From positions 1,922,001-1,986,000 of the forward strand of contig NZ_QUBQ01000001.1 of assembly GCF_003388735.1 (NCBI RefSeq): a stretch of DNA of 64,000 nucleotides, in the 5' to 3' direction. The stretch comes from Paenibacillus paeoniae (GTDB lineage: Bacteria; Bacillota; Bacilli; Paenibacillales; Paenibacillaceae). The position numbers were made by a program, and so were the translations under genes. The notes under the pieces are model-generated. The model saw only the letters and a program-made list of their open reading frames with translations, made no database searches and had not been told where the DNA came from. Of this stretch, positions 1 to 7,708 are shown piece after piece; the first letter of the stretch is position 1, and each line of letters starts with the position of its first letter.

Positions 1-253
1 AGTTAATGCCGCTTAAGTCGGAAGGCAATAAATCAGGCGTAAACTGCACACGCTTGAAGGCAAGCGATAGCGACTTCGCGAACGACTTGGCAAGAACTGT
101 CTTGCCTGTTCCTGGCACATCCTCCAACAGTACATGACCGGATGTAAGCAAGCCGATAAATAAAAGCTCGACGACCTCTTCCTTGCCAATAATCACTTCG
201 CTGACGTTTTGCTTGATACCCTCTGCCAATTGTCTAATCGCTTGCAAAGACAT
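1..253 (-). CDS. MoxR-family AAA+ ATPase, C-terminal part outside the window
   Basis: Translating the minus strand from the ATG at 253 gives an N-terminal helix, an IIGKEE segment and a Walker A motif GTGKT within a VLLEDVPGTGKT context, followed by the FKRVQFTPDLLPSDL stretch typical of MoxR ATPases. MoxR proteins are cytoplasmic AAA+ chaperones that usually sit beside DUF58 and transglutaminase-like genes. Only about 84 residues are inside the window; Walker B and the sensor motifs lie beyond position 1. It follows the YdjC-type gene by 25 bases and could be co-transcribed with it, although the functions do not obviously connect. Family call is secure, role is not. Confidence 0.9.
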   Translation of the reverse strand, partial: MSLQAIRQLAEGIKQNVSEVIIGKEEVVELLFIGLLTSGHVLLEDVPGTGKTVLAKSFAKSLSLAFKRVQFTPDLLPSDLSGIN

Positions 254-278
254 AGCTACAACTCCTTATGTATTGAGT

Positions 279-1199
279 TTAGTTTGACGATGCACGGCTT
301 CGCTGCAGCCGTTGAAGATCGCTCCAGCGAATAAGCTTGATCCCCTGCTCCTCAATCGTCTTGCGCACATCCGCATCGCGGAAAATCTGGAGCTCCATAC
401 CGCGCTTCACTGGTTCACGGTGAAAGGCGTTCAGCTCATCCGTAAGATGAGACGGATGGATAATCACTTCCGTGACGCCCGGCTTCAAGGTGGTCAGCAA
501 TTGCTGCATATCGGACTTAAAGGATGCGAACGTCTCGCCCTTTTGGAGTTGGAACGACAGACCTAACAAATAATCCAATATAACGACGCCTTTGGAATCA
601 GCAAGCGCAGCGATCGCGCGAGCCTGCGCCTCCAGCTCTGGCGGCGCAATGCCTCCGCTCTCCACCTGTACGTATCGCGGCAGTCGGAAGGGCAAGCCAT
701 AGGCAGCGCAGATATCCAGTACTTCTGGCATAAAGTGCTTGCCCGTCTGCAACCCGTAAAGGCTGCCCATATGATTGTCGGCATGCGATGGCGATACACC
801 CAGCTTTATCGCCTTCTCGATCTGATGGATCAGCTCTTGCTTCACTTGTGAAGACTCCGCATGCTCCTCGAAGCTGCGAACGTCTGGATGAAAGTAACCT
901 TCGTCTGTCGTCAGAGACGAGACATCTCCGTTTTGCGTGACGGGTCCCCAGCTGTAGGGCTCCCATTCGCTCGTAAGGGTTAAATGTACTCCCACATCGA
1001 ACTGGGGGTGAGCCGCACTCCAATGTGCAGCCTCTCTTGCCCATCCGCAAGGCATCATGATCGTAGCGGAGCTGATTACACCCTCGGTCAACAATTGCTG
1101 TACAGCCGTATTAACCGAGTGACATACGCCATAATCGTCTGCATTAATAAGTAGAAGTCGGTCATCCGCACCATATCCAAGGTCTTGTGCCAAACTCAT
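279..1199 (-). CDS. ChbG/HpnK (YdjC) family carbohydrate deacetylase
   Basis: About 306 residues. The N-terminus carries LLLINADDYG, the metal-binding DD motif of the YdjC fold, then FDVGVHLTL with the conserved His and SHADNHMG, the second His cluster. Family members deacetylate N-acetylated sugars such as chitooligosaccharides or hopanoid-linked glucosamine in a divalent-metal-dependent way. An in-frame ATG at 1214 exists, but it overlaps the ribosome site: GGAGGAA lies between it and the ATG at 1199, about 6 bases before the latter, so 1199 is the likely start. It lies between a MOSC gene and a MoxR gene on the same strand. The substrate cannot be read from sequence. Confidence 0.85.
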   Translation of the reverse strand: MSLAQDLGYGADDRLLLINADDYGVCHSVNTAVQQLLTEGVISSATIMMPCGWAREAAHWSAAHPQFDVGVHLTLTSEWEPYSWGPVTQNGDVSSLTTDEGYFHPDVRSFEEHAESSQVKQELIHQIEKAIKLGVSPSHADNHMGSLYGLQTGKHFMPEVLDICAAYGLPFRLPRYVQVESGGIAPPELEAQARAIAALADSKGVVILDYLLGLSFQLQKGETFASFKSDMQQLLTTLKPGVTEVIIHPSHLTDELNAFHREPVKRGMELQIFRDADVRKTIEEQGIKLIRWSDLQRLQRSRASSN

Positions 1200-1244
1200 T
1201 GTAAATTCCTCCATCTGATTATTTAATGGGATTTATCATTAGCA

Positions 1245-1907
1245 TTATTCAGCCAGCTTATGGAGTCTGGCAGTCAGTTGATCACGCCAGCTTGCTGCCA
1301 GCTCTTCTACTTCAAGAAGCGACTCTATCGCGCGCTTATTGGTCTTCTCCTTGTACATGACACGATTGGCCTCGGCGATCGTAAACTTCGCTTTGTGCAG
1401 CTCATGGATAACGAAGGAATCCCCTGTTTTTACCGTGCCTTCCTGCAGCACCCGAAAGTAAAAGCCCGTATACCCCGTCTGCTGCGCCAATGCAGGCAGC
1501 TCAGGCCATTCATTGCGTAATCCCAGCTTGTAGCAAGGCTGTCTAGGCTGACTGATCTGCAGCACCGTATCGCCTATACCGATAATATCGCCAATAGAAA
1601 GTTGCTCCTCCGTCCAGTGGGTCATCGAAAAATTTTCCCCGAATGCCCCGTTTGGGATCGGCCGGCCGCGTTGCTCCGACCAATACGGATATCGCTTAAC
1701 AAAGTACGCGCAAATAGCTTTGTCAGCGCCTCCATGGTGAATCGTATCCCCTTGTCCATCGCCATCTATGCCTAGAAAACGGACTTGATGCGGTTCTTCA
1801 GAAGCCGATTTAAATATACCGCTGAGCACTTGCTTGGCTCCATGCTGGAGCAATTGGGGCCGGCCGACTTGCAGCGATGCCAGAGAGGCCGTAATGTCTG
1901 CGTTCAT
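1245..1907 (-). CDS. MOSC domain protein, YiiM type
   Basis: 220 residues with a MOSC core: GDTIHHGGADKAICAY in the first half and the conserved cysteine in SQPRQPCYKL near residue 135, followed by the YiiM-type C-terminal helical tail. MOSC domains are found in molybdenum cofactor sulfurases and YiiM-like proteins bind Moco and reduce N-hydroxylated compounds. The start is an ATG preceded by AGAGGAGC at good spacing. No molybdopterin biosynthesis gene is visible nearby, so the physiological substrate is unknown. The family assignment is firm from the cysteine motif and length. Confidence 0.88.
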   Translation of the reverse strand: MNADITASLASLQVGRPQLLQHGAKQVLSGIFKSASEEPHQVRFLGIDGDGQGDTIHHGGADKAICAYFVKRYPYWSEQRGRPIPNGAFGENFSMTHWTEEQLSIGDIIGIGDTVLQISQPRQPCYKLGLRNEWPELPALAQQTGYTGFYFRVLQEGTVKTGDSFVIHELHKAKFTIAEANRVMYKEKTNKRAIESLLEVEELAASWRDQLTARLHKLAE

Positions 1908-1980
1908 GACGACTGCTCCTCTTTTCTATTAGTCTCGTATCTCTACTATATAAGATGAACCTTTGATTTTCCTTTGAAAA

Positions 1981-2133
1981 CTACTCGATTATTACCAGTA
2001 TGCAGCCCAAACCTCTTACGGTTTGGATATATTGATCGGTATGCCATGAAGACAGCTTCTTCCGAAAATAATGGACATAGAACTCAACGATGCCATTTCC
2101 CGCTTTCGAATCGAGTCCCCCAAATTCGGTCAT
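1981..2133 (-). pseudogene. C-terminal remnant of an OmpR-family response regulator
   Basis: On the minus strand, an open segment of about 50 codons ends in TAG at 1981-1983 and reads GNGIVEFYVHYFRKKL followed by IQTVRGLGCIL. This is the recognition-helix and wing region of an OmpR/PhoB winged helix (compare NIVDVYIRYLRKKL and IHTVRGVGYM in the intact regulator at 33345-34043). The receiver domain and the front of the effector domain are missing. The fragment abuts the upstream side of the IS630 remnant, so the insertion or a linked deletion probably destroyed the gene. The rest of the gene was not found on the far side of the element. Confidence 0.7.
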
Positions 2134-2171
2134 ATATAAATCGAAAAAACCAGGATAAGGCGGTGGACGGG

Positions 2172-2949
2172 ATGGAGAACAAGGATGCCCTGACTGAAGT
2201 GGAAGAACGACTGAGGTCGACGAAGGATCGTCGAATGTACGGGCAATTGCAGACGGTTCGACTGCGACTGCGCATCATGGGAACACCCGTTAAGGAGACA
2301 GCCGGGATCCTTTGCCGTTCCGAGAAAACGATTCGCAGTTACATCCGCACTTATGAAACTGAGAGGCTAACCGCTCTTCACATGCGCTTCTCTCCCCAAC
2401 GTTCCACGCGACTGACGCCGGAACAACGAGAGAAGCTGAAGCAAGTCATTGTCAATCAGGTGCCCGCGGAAGTGGGGTTCACTGCCAAATTCAATTGGAC
2501 GCTGCAACTCATCGCCGACTACATCGAACGTACCTATGGACATCGCTACTCACTACGTGGGGTGTCGAAGGTCATGAAGCGTATGAATTTGAGCTTCGAC
2601 GAAACATTCCCCGCGCTAAAAAGGGTTGAAACGGGTGAAATTGCTCCTCTTTTGTTGAAGATGAAAGTATGATTCGGGACTATCAAACGCTACAGCGAAC
2701 CTGGTTTGAGAAAGGAGGGCAACGAATCATTCAAACAAATGGCAAACATCGCAGCGTAAAGTTGCTGGAACCGTTTCTAAACGAGAATAAGCGGCTTACC
2801 TTCGTCTTCCTTCCACCGTACAGTCCACAGCTGAAAGTTGATGAGTGAATAATGTTTTCTACCACACAGTAGCCGAGTTTCGCAGAAAAGTCTCCTCTTT
2901 CATGAACGCAGTGATGCAACAACCTCAGATTGTCATTAACCGACTCTAG
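2172..2949 (+). pseudogene. Decayed IS630-family transposase
   Basis: The ATG at 2172 opens a helix-turn-helix region (KETAGILCRSEKTIRSYIR) and the WTLQLIADYIERTYG segment typical of IS630 transposases, running to a TGA at 2670. In another frame the DDE core resumes as EDESMIRDYQTLQRTWFEK, then jumps directly to KLLEPFLNENKRLTFVFLP and PYSPQL, so the middle of the catalytic domain with the second Asp is deleted. After a stop near 2848 the C-terminal segment NVFYHTVAEFRRKV continues in frame to 2949. At least one frameshift, two internal deletions and loss of the NLIEGLW catalytic Glu region make it inactive. Terminal repeats were not identified with confidence. Confidence 0.9.
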
Positions 2950-3022
2950 GTCCGAATGGAATCTGATCACGTAATGGAAACTCTTTAATTCAACATATAT
3001 AGTTATTATAAACTTCGCAGGG

Positions 3023-3085
3023 AGAAGTTGACAACGAAAACTAGTGCCATTAATGATTAATGACACTAGTTTGTGAAAAACTTCT
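3023..3085. repeat. Long interrupted palindrome beside the IS630 remnant
   Basis: A near-perfect 31-bp palindrome (ACTAGTG...CACTAGT around an AT-rich ATTAAT core) spans 3040-3070 and is flanked by matching arms AGAAGTT (3023-3029) and AACTTCT (3079-3085). It lies in the roughly 280-bp gene-free stretch between the IS630 wreck and the APC transporter. It could be a transposon end, a protein-binding site or a hairpin; there is no T-tract, so a terminator is unlikely. Otherwise I see nothing in 2950-3233 except the hairpin at 3172-3204. Confidence 0.5.
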
Positions 3086-3171
3086 GCACACCAGCCTTTC
3101 GACACGTTCTCCCGTTGACGTAACTGCCGCTGTCGAAACCGTTTAGTTTCTGTCCGTTATTGCGCTTCCCC

Positions 3172-3204
3172 GGGAAATGATGAGCCGGAAATGATTCATT
3201 TCCC
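3172..3204 (-). terminator. Possible terminator hairpin after the APC transporter
   Basis: GGGAAATGA and TCATTTCCC form a perfect 9-bp stem with a 15-base loop, 30 bases beyond the stop of the minus-strand transporter gene. There is no clear T-tract on the minus strand, so a role as an intrinsic terminator is only suggested by position. Confidence 0.3.
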
Positions 3205-3233
3205 TGCCTGCTGAATCCTATTTCCCTGTCCTT

Positions 3234-4868
3234 TCAGCTTCCTCTACCCGTACTTGTTTGCCAGCGCGACCACGCATAGCTAAGCACCAACAGCAACCCA
3301 AGTCCAATAGCGGCGATTGCCGCCTCCCATGCAAGAAAGGCCACCGCCATTCCACAGCACAGCATTAACCACCCGAAAGCAATCGCATTGACGGTCCCGC
3401 TCCACTCCCCAAGATGCCAAGGCGCATCCCGCCAAATGCCTTCCTTCTCCCCGCGCGCACTTCCATACCTGACTTGCCTTCGCCCGCGTGATACCCATAA
3501 TCTTAACCCGATTGGAATCGCATACGCCGTATGCAAGAAAACGATAGCCGCAGCCAGCAATCCAATGAACATGTCGTTCCTCCACCACAACTGAGCGCAT
3601 CCCAGCAGCAACAGCGCCGTTGCTGCAACAGCCCAACTGCTATGCGAAGTAATCCGGCCTCTAGCCGTAACGCGTCCAATCCACTTGCTGAAGGGCACTG
3701 ACTCATCCCTCGCCAAGCTGAACACGGTCCGTGCGCATACCGACATAGATTGCAGACCGCTTATCCACAACGAAGCGACGATCAGCACAGCGATCAACCA
3801 GGAGCCGCCAAAGCCTGCCATTGCCGTCCCCGTGAACCATTCTAAATTTGCAACGCCAGACGCTCGCATAGATGAAGGTCCCAGAGTACCCGTACCGTAG
3901 GAATACGCGACAGCCAACGATACGATGGTTAGCATGACGAGAGCGGCTACATACGTATATGCAGTGGACAAATAGATCGCCCAAGGCACACGTACTCGCG
4001 GCTCAATGGTTTCCTCTGCACCTGCTGAGGCTCCATCCATACCGAGAAATAGCTTCATCAGCAGCAATAAGCCTACGATATAGGATTCCGGGCGGATATG
4101 TGCCGCAAAGCCGGCCGAATCGAATTGATACAGAACCGCCGCGGAATAGGAATCCGGCCATAACAGCCAAACCATTGAACCGACGACAATACCGCCCACA
4201 AGCAATTGCAGCCAGATTCCCGCTCCATGCAGCCATCCAAGCCATGCGGCACCCCATTGATGAAAGATTCCTTGCGATACCGCGATGATCACTGCCAGAC
4301 TCATGAAGCTGAGTGCCGAAGGCGTATAGCCAAAGTGCCAAGACGCGACGCTGTCGGCCAAGTAGGCGCACCCGCCTATTAAGAGCGCCAGCAATGTCAC
4401 ATGACCAGCCAAATGAAACCAACCGGCTCGTCTCCCCCATCTCGCACCTCCAAGCACAATAGAAGCATGCGACAGACTTCCGGCTGTCGGCATAGCTGAA
4501 GCAATCTCCGCCAAGCTGCTGCTTACGCATATATAGAATAGCGCCAGAATGGGCAAACCGAATCCAATGATGGACAGTCCCCCCTGCCCTACTGCCGGTC
4601 CGTACCAGAGAGCCGTGCTTCCGATCAATGCCATCGTGCCGAACGATAATCCAGCCGTCTGCCAGCTGCTTCTGTCCCTTTGCAGCGGATGAGTCAGGCC
4701 GAATTGGTACAGGTCTTGCCTGTCCTGCATGGATTGCGTCTCCTTGCCGTAGCGCAGCATGCTCTGATACCTGCTAGTCCGATATCCAATACTGGCCTTA
4801 TAGGCCAAACCGATCATAAGCGCGCATACAGCGGCAGCGAGCAGCAACCCGATATAAGCGGCAACCAT
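3234..4868 (-). CDS. APC-superfamily amino acid permease
   Basis: 544 residues, very hydrophobic, with about 12-14 predicted transmembrane segments. The first transmembrane segment, a hydrophilic stretch (residues about 25-65) and the following FGTMALIGST region precede the APC core; the loop GMDGASAGAEETIEPRVRVPWAI matches the YDASAHxSEET...P signature of amino acid/choline (ACT) type permeases. It should import an amino acid or amine across the cytoplasmic membrane. The unusual N-terminal hydrophobic extension before the usual first APC helix is worth noting. It is a single gene with no enzyme partner nearby, so the substrate is unknown. Confidence 0.82.
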   Translation of the reverse strand: MVAAYIGLLLAAAVCALMIGLAYKASIGYRTSRYQSMLRYGKETQSMQDRQDLYQFGLTHPLQRDRSSWQTAGLSFGTMALIGSTALWYGPAVGQGGLSIIGFGLPILALFYICVSSSLAEIASAMPTAGSLSHASIVLGGARWGRRAGWFHLAGHVTLLALLIGGCAYLADSVASWHFGYTPSALSFMSLAVIIAVSQGIFHQWGAAWLGWLHGAGIWLQLLVGGIVVGSMVWLLWPDSYSAAVLYQFDSAGFAAHIRPESYIVGLLLLMKLFLGMDGASAGAEETIEPRVRVPWAIYLSTAYTYVAALVMLTIVSLAVAYSYGTGTLGPSSMRASGVANLEWFTGTAMAGFGGSWLIAVLIVASLWISGLQSMSVCARTVFSLARDESVPFSKWIGRVTARGRITSHSSWAVAATALLLLGCAQLWWRNDMFIGLLAAAIVFLHTAYAIPIGLRLWVSRGRRQVRYGSARGEKEGIWRDAPWHLGEWSGTVNAIAFGWLMLCCGMAVAFLAWEAAIAAIGLGLLLVLSYAWSRWQTSTGRGS

Positions 4869-4977
4869 GTCCCCACCTCCCTATCCTACTCTATGTTTGG
4901 TTGGATGGGGCCATGCAAGGGTATTGGAATCACGCAAAAAGAACCCCTGCCCGCATAAAGCGAGTCAAAGGTTCTCC

Positions 4978-5568
4978 TCAGCCAATCTCCCGATGTTGGA
5001 CACCGCCGGCCATGTCCCGAACAGCTTGTTTCACATGAAGCAGGTCAAACGGTTTATCGAGCAGACAATGAAAGCCAAGCCTACTAGCTTCCGTCATCAT
5101 GTCCGCATCGGCAAAAGCCGTCATTAGCGCAACCGGCGTGAGGTTATTGGTGGCTCTAATTTCTCTGAGCACGTCAATGCCGCTCCTATCAGGCAGCCGA
5201 ATATCCAGCAAGACACAATCCGGCTTTTCGCTCAGCCACTTGGCAATCGCCTCGCTCCCCGATGAAGCCTGAAGCACTTGGTAGCCTTCCTCCTGCAGCA
5301 TCTCGGCCATCAGCCCCCGCAAGGCGTTCCCGTCATCCACAATGAGGACAAGCGGCTGCCCACGCATGGATACTGACTCGGGTTGTCCATCAAATAGCGG
5401 CGCCATTCGGCCGGAGCTGCTTGTCTGCTGAGCGGATGGTTCAGAATGCGCAGCCGAACCGTTCTCCACCTCGCGTGACGATCCCCGCGCATCCCGTTTT
5501 GCCCGAATGAACGCTCCTGCAAGCACCAACAGGGCTATAGCTGCTGCAAGCCAATACGTAACAATCAT
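4978..5568 (-). CDS. Membrane-anchored stand-alone response-regulator receiver domain
   Basis: 196 residues. Residues about 4-22 (YWLAAAIALLVLAGAF) form a transmembrane anchor, followed by a low-complexity Ser/Ala/Glu linker to about residue 70, then a complete receiver domain: acidic pair in LIVDDGNALR, phosphoacceptor Asp in VLLDIRLPDRSG, Thr in ALMTAF and Lys in LLDKPFD. There is no output domain, as in Spo0F or CheY, but the membrane tether is atypical. The ATG is preceded by GGGAG at 6 bases. It lies in line with the DUF3298 gene and the orphan ABC ATPase. No kinase gene is adjacent; the sporulation phosphorelay is one possible partner, by inference only. Confidence 0.8.
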   Translation of the reverse strand: MIVTYWLAAAIALLVLAGAFIRAKRDARGSSREVENGSAAHSEPSAQQTSSSGRMAPLFDGQPESVSMRGQPLVLIVDDGNALRGLMAEMLQEEGYQVLQASSGSEAIAKWLSEKPDCVLLDIRLPDRSGIDVLREIRATNNLTPVALMTAFADADMMTEASRLGFHCLLDKPFDLLHVKQAVRDMAGGVQHREIG

Positions 5569-5584
5569 AGTCTACTCCCTAATG

Positions 5585-6196
5585 TTAGTCATTTGCGAGC
5601 ATGGGACCAAGCGGCCCTTCTTCATTAATGATATCTTGAAGTGCATATACCGATATCGGAAAATATAGAAAACCGTAAACGTAAGCGGCCAGCTCATATA
5701 ACCCAAAATAAATGACAAGCGACCGGTCCGCCACATAGAAGGGTTGATCCGGCGCAATACTTTTGAACGGCTCCAGTGTCGGAATGTTCCGTTCTGCAAT
5801 CCCCTTGACGACAAATGCGTTAATCCGAGCCACATAATCGCTGCCAGGCTTGAACAGCTCGCTCAGACTGTATAACTTGCCGGTCGAAGCTCTAAACGTC
5901 AACGATTTCTGAAGCGTCATGCCATGGGCGCCTCCCGTATACGCGTAATTGTACAGCGAGAGGCTGAGCACGTCCTTTTCGTTTGTTTTCACTTCAAAAT
6001 AACCGATCATCTCTGCGCGAGGGTCCTCCAAGCTTCCCTGGCTGTTGACCAACTGCTGTACAGACTCCAGGATCACTTGATTCATCTTGGCATCCGCTTG
6101 AGCATTCGTACCGCCGCTTATATAGGGAATGGACAAGTCTGCCTTTGGAAATGATGCCTTGGCCGTTTGTACAACGAGAGGCGTTTGAGGAGCCAT
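5585..6196 (-). CDS. DUF4163/DUF3298-type protein without signal peptide
   Basis: 203 residues. The N-terminal part (SIPYISGGTNAQADAKMNQ) resembles DUF4163 and the C-terminal part (GKLYSLSELFKPGSDYVARIN) resembles DUF3298, the pair seen in the extracytoplasmic region of RsiV-type proteins, with YAYTGGAHGMT as a conserved core. RsiV-like proteins are normally membrane anchored, yet no hydrophobic N-terminus is present here and an in-frame TGA lies four codons upstream of the ATG, so the protein appears cytoplasmic as read. It is separated from the receiver-domain gene by 16 bases and is likely co-transcribed with it. Function unknown. Confidence 0.72.
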   Translation of the reverse strand: MAPQTPLVVQTAKASFPKADLSIPYISGGTNAQADAKMNQVILESVQQLVNSQGSLEDPRAEMIGYFEVKTNEKDVLSLSLYNYAYTGGAHGMTLQKSLTFRASTGKLYSLSELFKPGSDYVARINAFVVKGIAERNIPTLEPFKSIAPDQPFYVADRSLVIYFGLYELAAYVYGFLYFPISVYALQDIINEEGPLGPMLAND

Positions 6197-6255
6197 ACCG
6201 TCTCACCATCCTGTTCGCAAGATGGTTCATTGTATGCGATCAAGCGCTCGGACCA

Positions 6256-6981
6256 TTACAGCTGCATTTTCTCTCGTTCCGTCAAGCGTCTGCCGTACAC
6301 ATCCACCACTAGGTTGCCTTTGTTCAGTCCCAGTATGCGGTCCGCATAACGCTCTGCCCAATCGCCCTGATGCAGAACAGCGATGACGATAATCCCCTCT
6401 TTCTTGCATAAATCCTTCAATTCGCTTAATACTGCATCCGCAGCATGCGGGTCAAGTCCTGACACCGGCTCGTCCGCTACAATGACTTTTGCCCCGTGGA
6501 CGAGCGCTCTGGCGATCGCCATACGCTGGCGTTCTCCGCCGCTCAAGTGCTTGGCAGGCATTTTCGCCTTATCAAGCAAGCCGCGCTTTTCAATCATGTC
6601 CATCGCACCCATATAATCGTCGCTGCGAACCATGCCCGTCCATCTGCGCCATGCAGGCGTCTGGCTTACGGAGCCAATAATGACGTTTTTCAAGCCGCTT
6701 TTGTCCGGGAAGAGGAATGGCTTCTCCTCCAGGTAGGCAACCTGCTGCTTCACTTTCCATTTGGCAAGGATGCCTTCCTTGAATACATCTTTCCCGTTGA
6801 ACAGGTATGTACCGGAGCTCCAGCTCTCCTGCAGCGCCAAACATTTCAGCAGCATCGACTTCCCGCTGCCGCTGCTTCCCTTCACGGCGATGAAGTCGCC
6901 TTCGTACGCTTCGAAGCTAATATCGTTAAGTACCTTGGGACCACCTGGGATCCGCTTACTCAAACCCTTTATTCTCAACAT
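6256..6981 (-). CDS. Orphan ABC transporter ATP-binding protein
   Basis: About 241 residues with Walker A GSSGSGKS, signature LSGGERQRMAIARAL, Walker B VIVADEP, D-loop SGLDPH and the H-loop in AVLHQGDWAERYADR. The closest type by arrangement is the PhnC/importer-ATPase group. No permease or binding-protein gene lies beside it, so its membrane partner is elsewhere or it has a non-transport role. A GTG at 6990 is in frame, but it overlaps the ribosome site AGAGGGAG, which sits 8 bases before the ATG at 6981; the ATG is therefore preferred. Confidence 0.85.
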   Translation of the reverse strand: MLRIKGLSKRIPGGPKVLNDISFEAYEGDFIAVKGSSGSGKSMLLKCLALQESWSSGTYLFNGKDVFKEGILAKWKVKQQVAYLEEKPFLFPDKSGLKNVIIGSVSQTPAWRRWTGMVRSDDYMGAMDMIEKRGLLDKAKMPAKHLSGGERQRMAIARALVHGAKVIVADEPVSGLDPHAADAVLSELKDLCKKEGIIVIAVLHQGDWAERYADRILGLNKGNLVVDVYGRRLTEREKMQL

Positions 6982-7046
6982 GTTCCGCACTCCCTCTGCT
7001 CGATGCCAGCCTTCTATGAATCTAGTTTAAAGTAAATAAAAAACTC

Positions 7047-7096
7047 TTTCCACACGAACAAATGTTTGCTATAATGAAAACAAGAACAAATGTTCT
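7047..7096 (+). promoter_or_regulatory. Promoter with two LexA (SOS) boxes before the 7137 gene
   Basis: TTTCCA (7047-7052), a 17-bp spacer and TATAAT (7070-7075) form a sigma-A promoter. The spacer contains CGAACAAATGTTTG (7055-7068), a full match to the B. subtilis LexA consensus CGAACRNRYGTTYG apart from nothing visible, and AGAACAAATGTTCT (7083-7096) follows just downstream of the -10. LexA bound here would block polymerase, so the next gene should be DNA-damage inducible. Confidence 0.85.
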
Positions 7097-7136
7097 GAAT
7101 ATTAGGAATCATATCCTTGAAGGAGGCTAGATCACC

Positions 7137-7361
7137 ATGAAATCCAACTGTGAAAATTTCCGCTTTGTAGAGAGAGGACGCTCCTCCCGCGACTTGACGT
7201 TCAAGTTTTATAACGACGGGCGGCTCGTTATTATGGATAACGACTCAGAGGAGGTGATCAGCCCGAGAGACCTCCGCAGCGATAGCCGTGACTTCTATGT
7301 TCGCAAGCGAATTGCCTTTATTAAGAACCAACTGGCGATGAGCCAGTTGAAATATGCATAA
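7137..7361 (+). CDS. Small uncharacterised protein, likely SOS-induced
   Basis: 74 residues, charged, no signal peptide or transmembrane segment; it contains an Arg/Asp-rich centre (SPRDLRSDSRDFYVRKR) and a mixed beta-type N-terminal half. The ATG follows GGAGG at 10 bases. I do not recognise a family. Two LexA boxes in its promoter and a clean intrinsic terminator just after it show it is a monocistronic damage-responsive gene. By position and size it could act as a checkpoint or repair accessory factor, but that is inference from regulation only. Confidence 0.75.
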   Translation: MKSNCENFRFVERGRSSRDLTFKFYNDGRLVIMDNDSEEVISPRDLRSDSRDFYVRKRIAFIKNQLAMSQLKYA

Positions 7362-7368
7362 TGACGAA

Positions 7369-7410
7369 GAGGAGAGAGCGGCTATCCATAGCGGCTCTCT
7401 CCTCTTTTTT
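7369..7410 (+). terminator. Intrinsic terminator of the 7137 gene
   Basis: GAGGAGAGAGC (7369-7379) and GCTCTCTCCTC (7394-7404) form a perfect 11-bp stem followed by six T residues. Confidence 0.92.
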
Positions 7411-7417
7411 CGTTGCC

Positions 7418-7552
7418 CTACGGCTGCTTGTCAATTCCGTTCAGGCTGGGAGGGCGTTTCGCATGTTTGTCAGGCTTCGGCGTAATCGCCTCTTCCTTTA
7501 TGCTCGCTTCGTTCTGCTGATTGCGAATCTTCTCGCTTTTGTTGAATGGCAT
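7418..7552 (-). CDS. 44-residue basic hypothetical protein
   Basis: A minus-strand ATG at 7552 is preceded by GTGGAGGTGATCC, an almost ideal Shine-Dalgarno sequence at correct spacing, and opens 44 codons to a TAG at 7418. The product is hydrophilic, rich in Lys, Asn, Gln and Pro (begins MPFNKSEKIRNQQNEAS, ends NGIDKQP), with no membrane segment. It resembles small, disordered spore or nucleic-acid-associated proteins in composition but I do not recognise a family. It converges on the 7137 gene and the shared region between them holds that gene's terminator. The ribosome site is the main support. Confidence 0.65.
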   Translation of the reverse strand: MPFNKSEKIRNQQNEASIKEEAITPKPDKHAKRPPSLNGIDKQP

Positions 7553-7708
7553 CCGGATCACCTCCACTTACATTATGCGGAAGCGAGAACCGTCCTATGC
7601 CTTTCTTAGCAGGACAAGTTACGCTGCCGAACATTGACTAGTGGCCGGCATTTGCGGTAGATTGGTCATACAGCAGCAACGGCTGACAAGAAGGAGACTC
7701 GCCTATAT

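Noticed and set aside
2731..3105. 124-codon minus-strand frame
   Set aside because: Antisense shadow of the IS630 remnant.
7361..7609. 82-codon plus-strand frame after the SOS-type small gene
   Set aside because: It spans that gene's terminator and is antisense to the 44-residue gene, which has a far better ribosome site.
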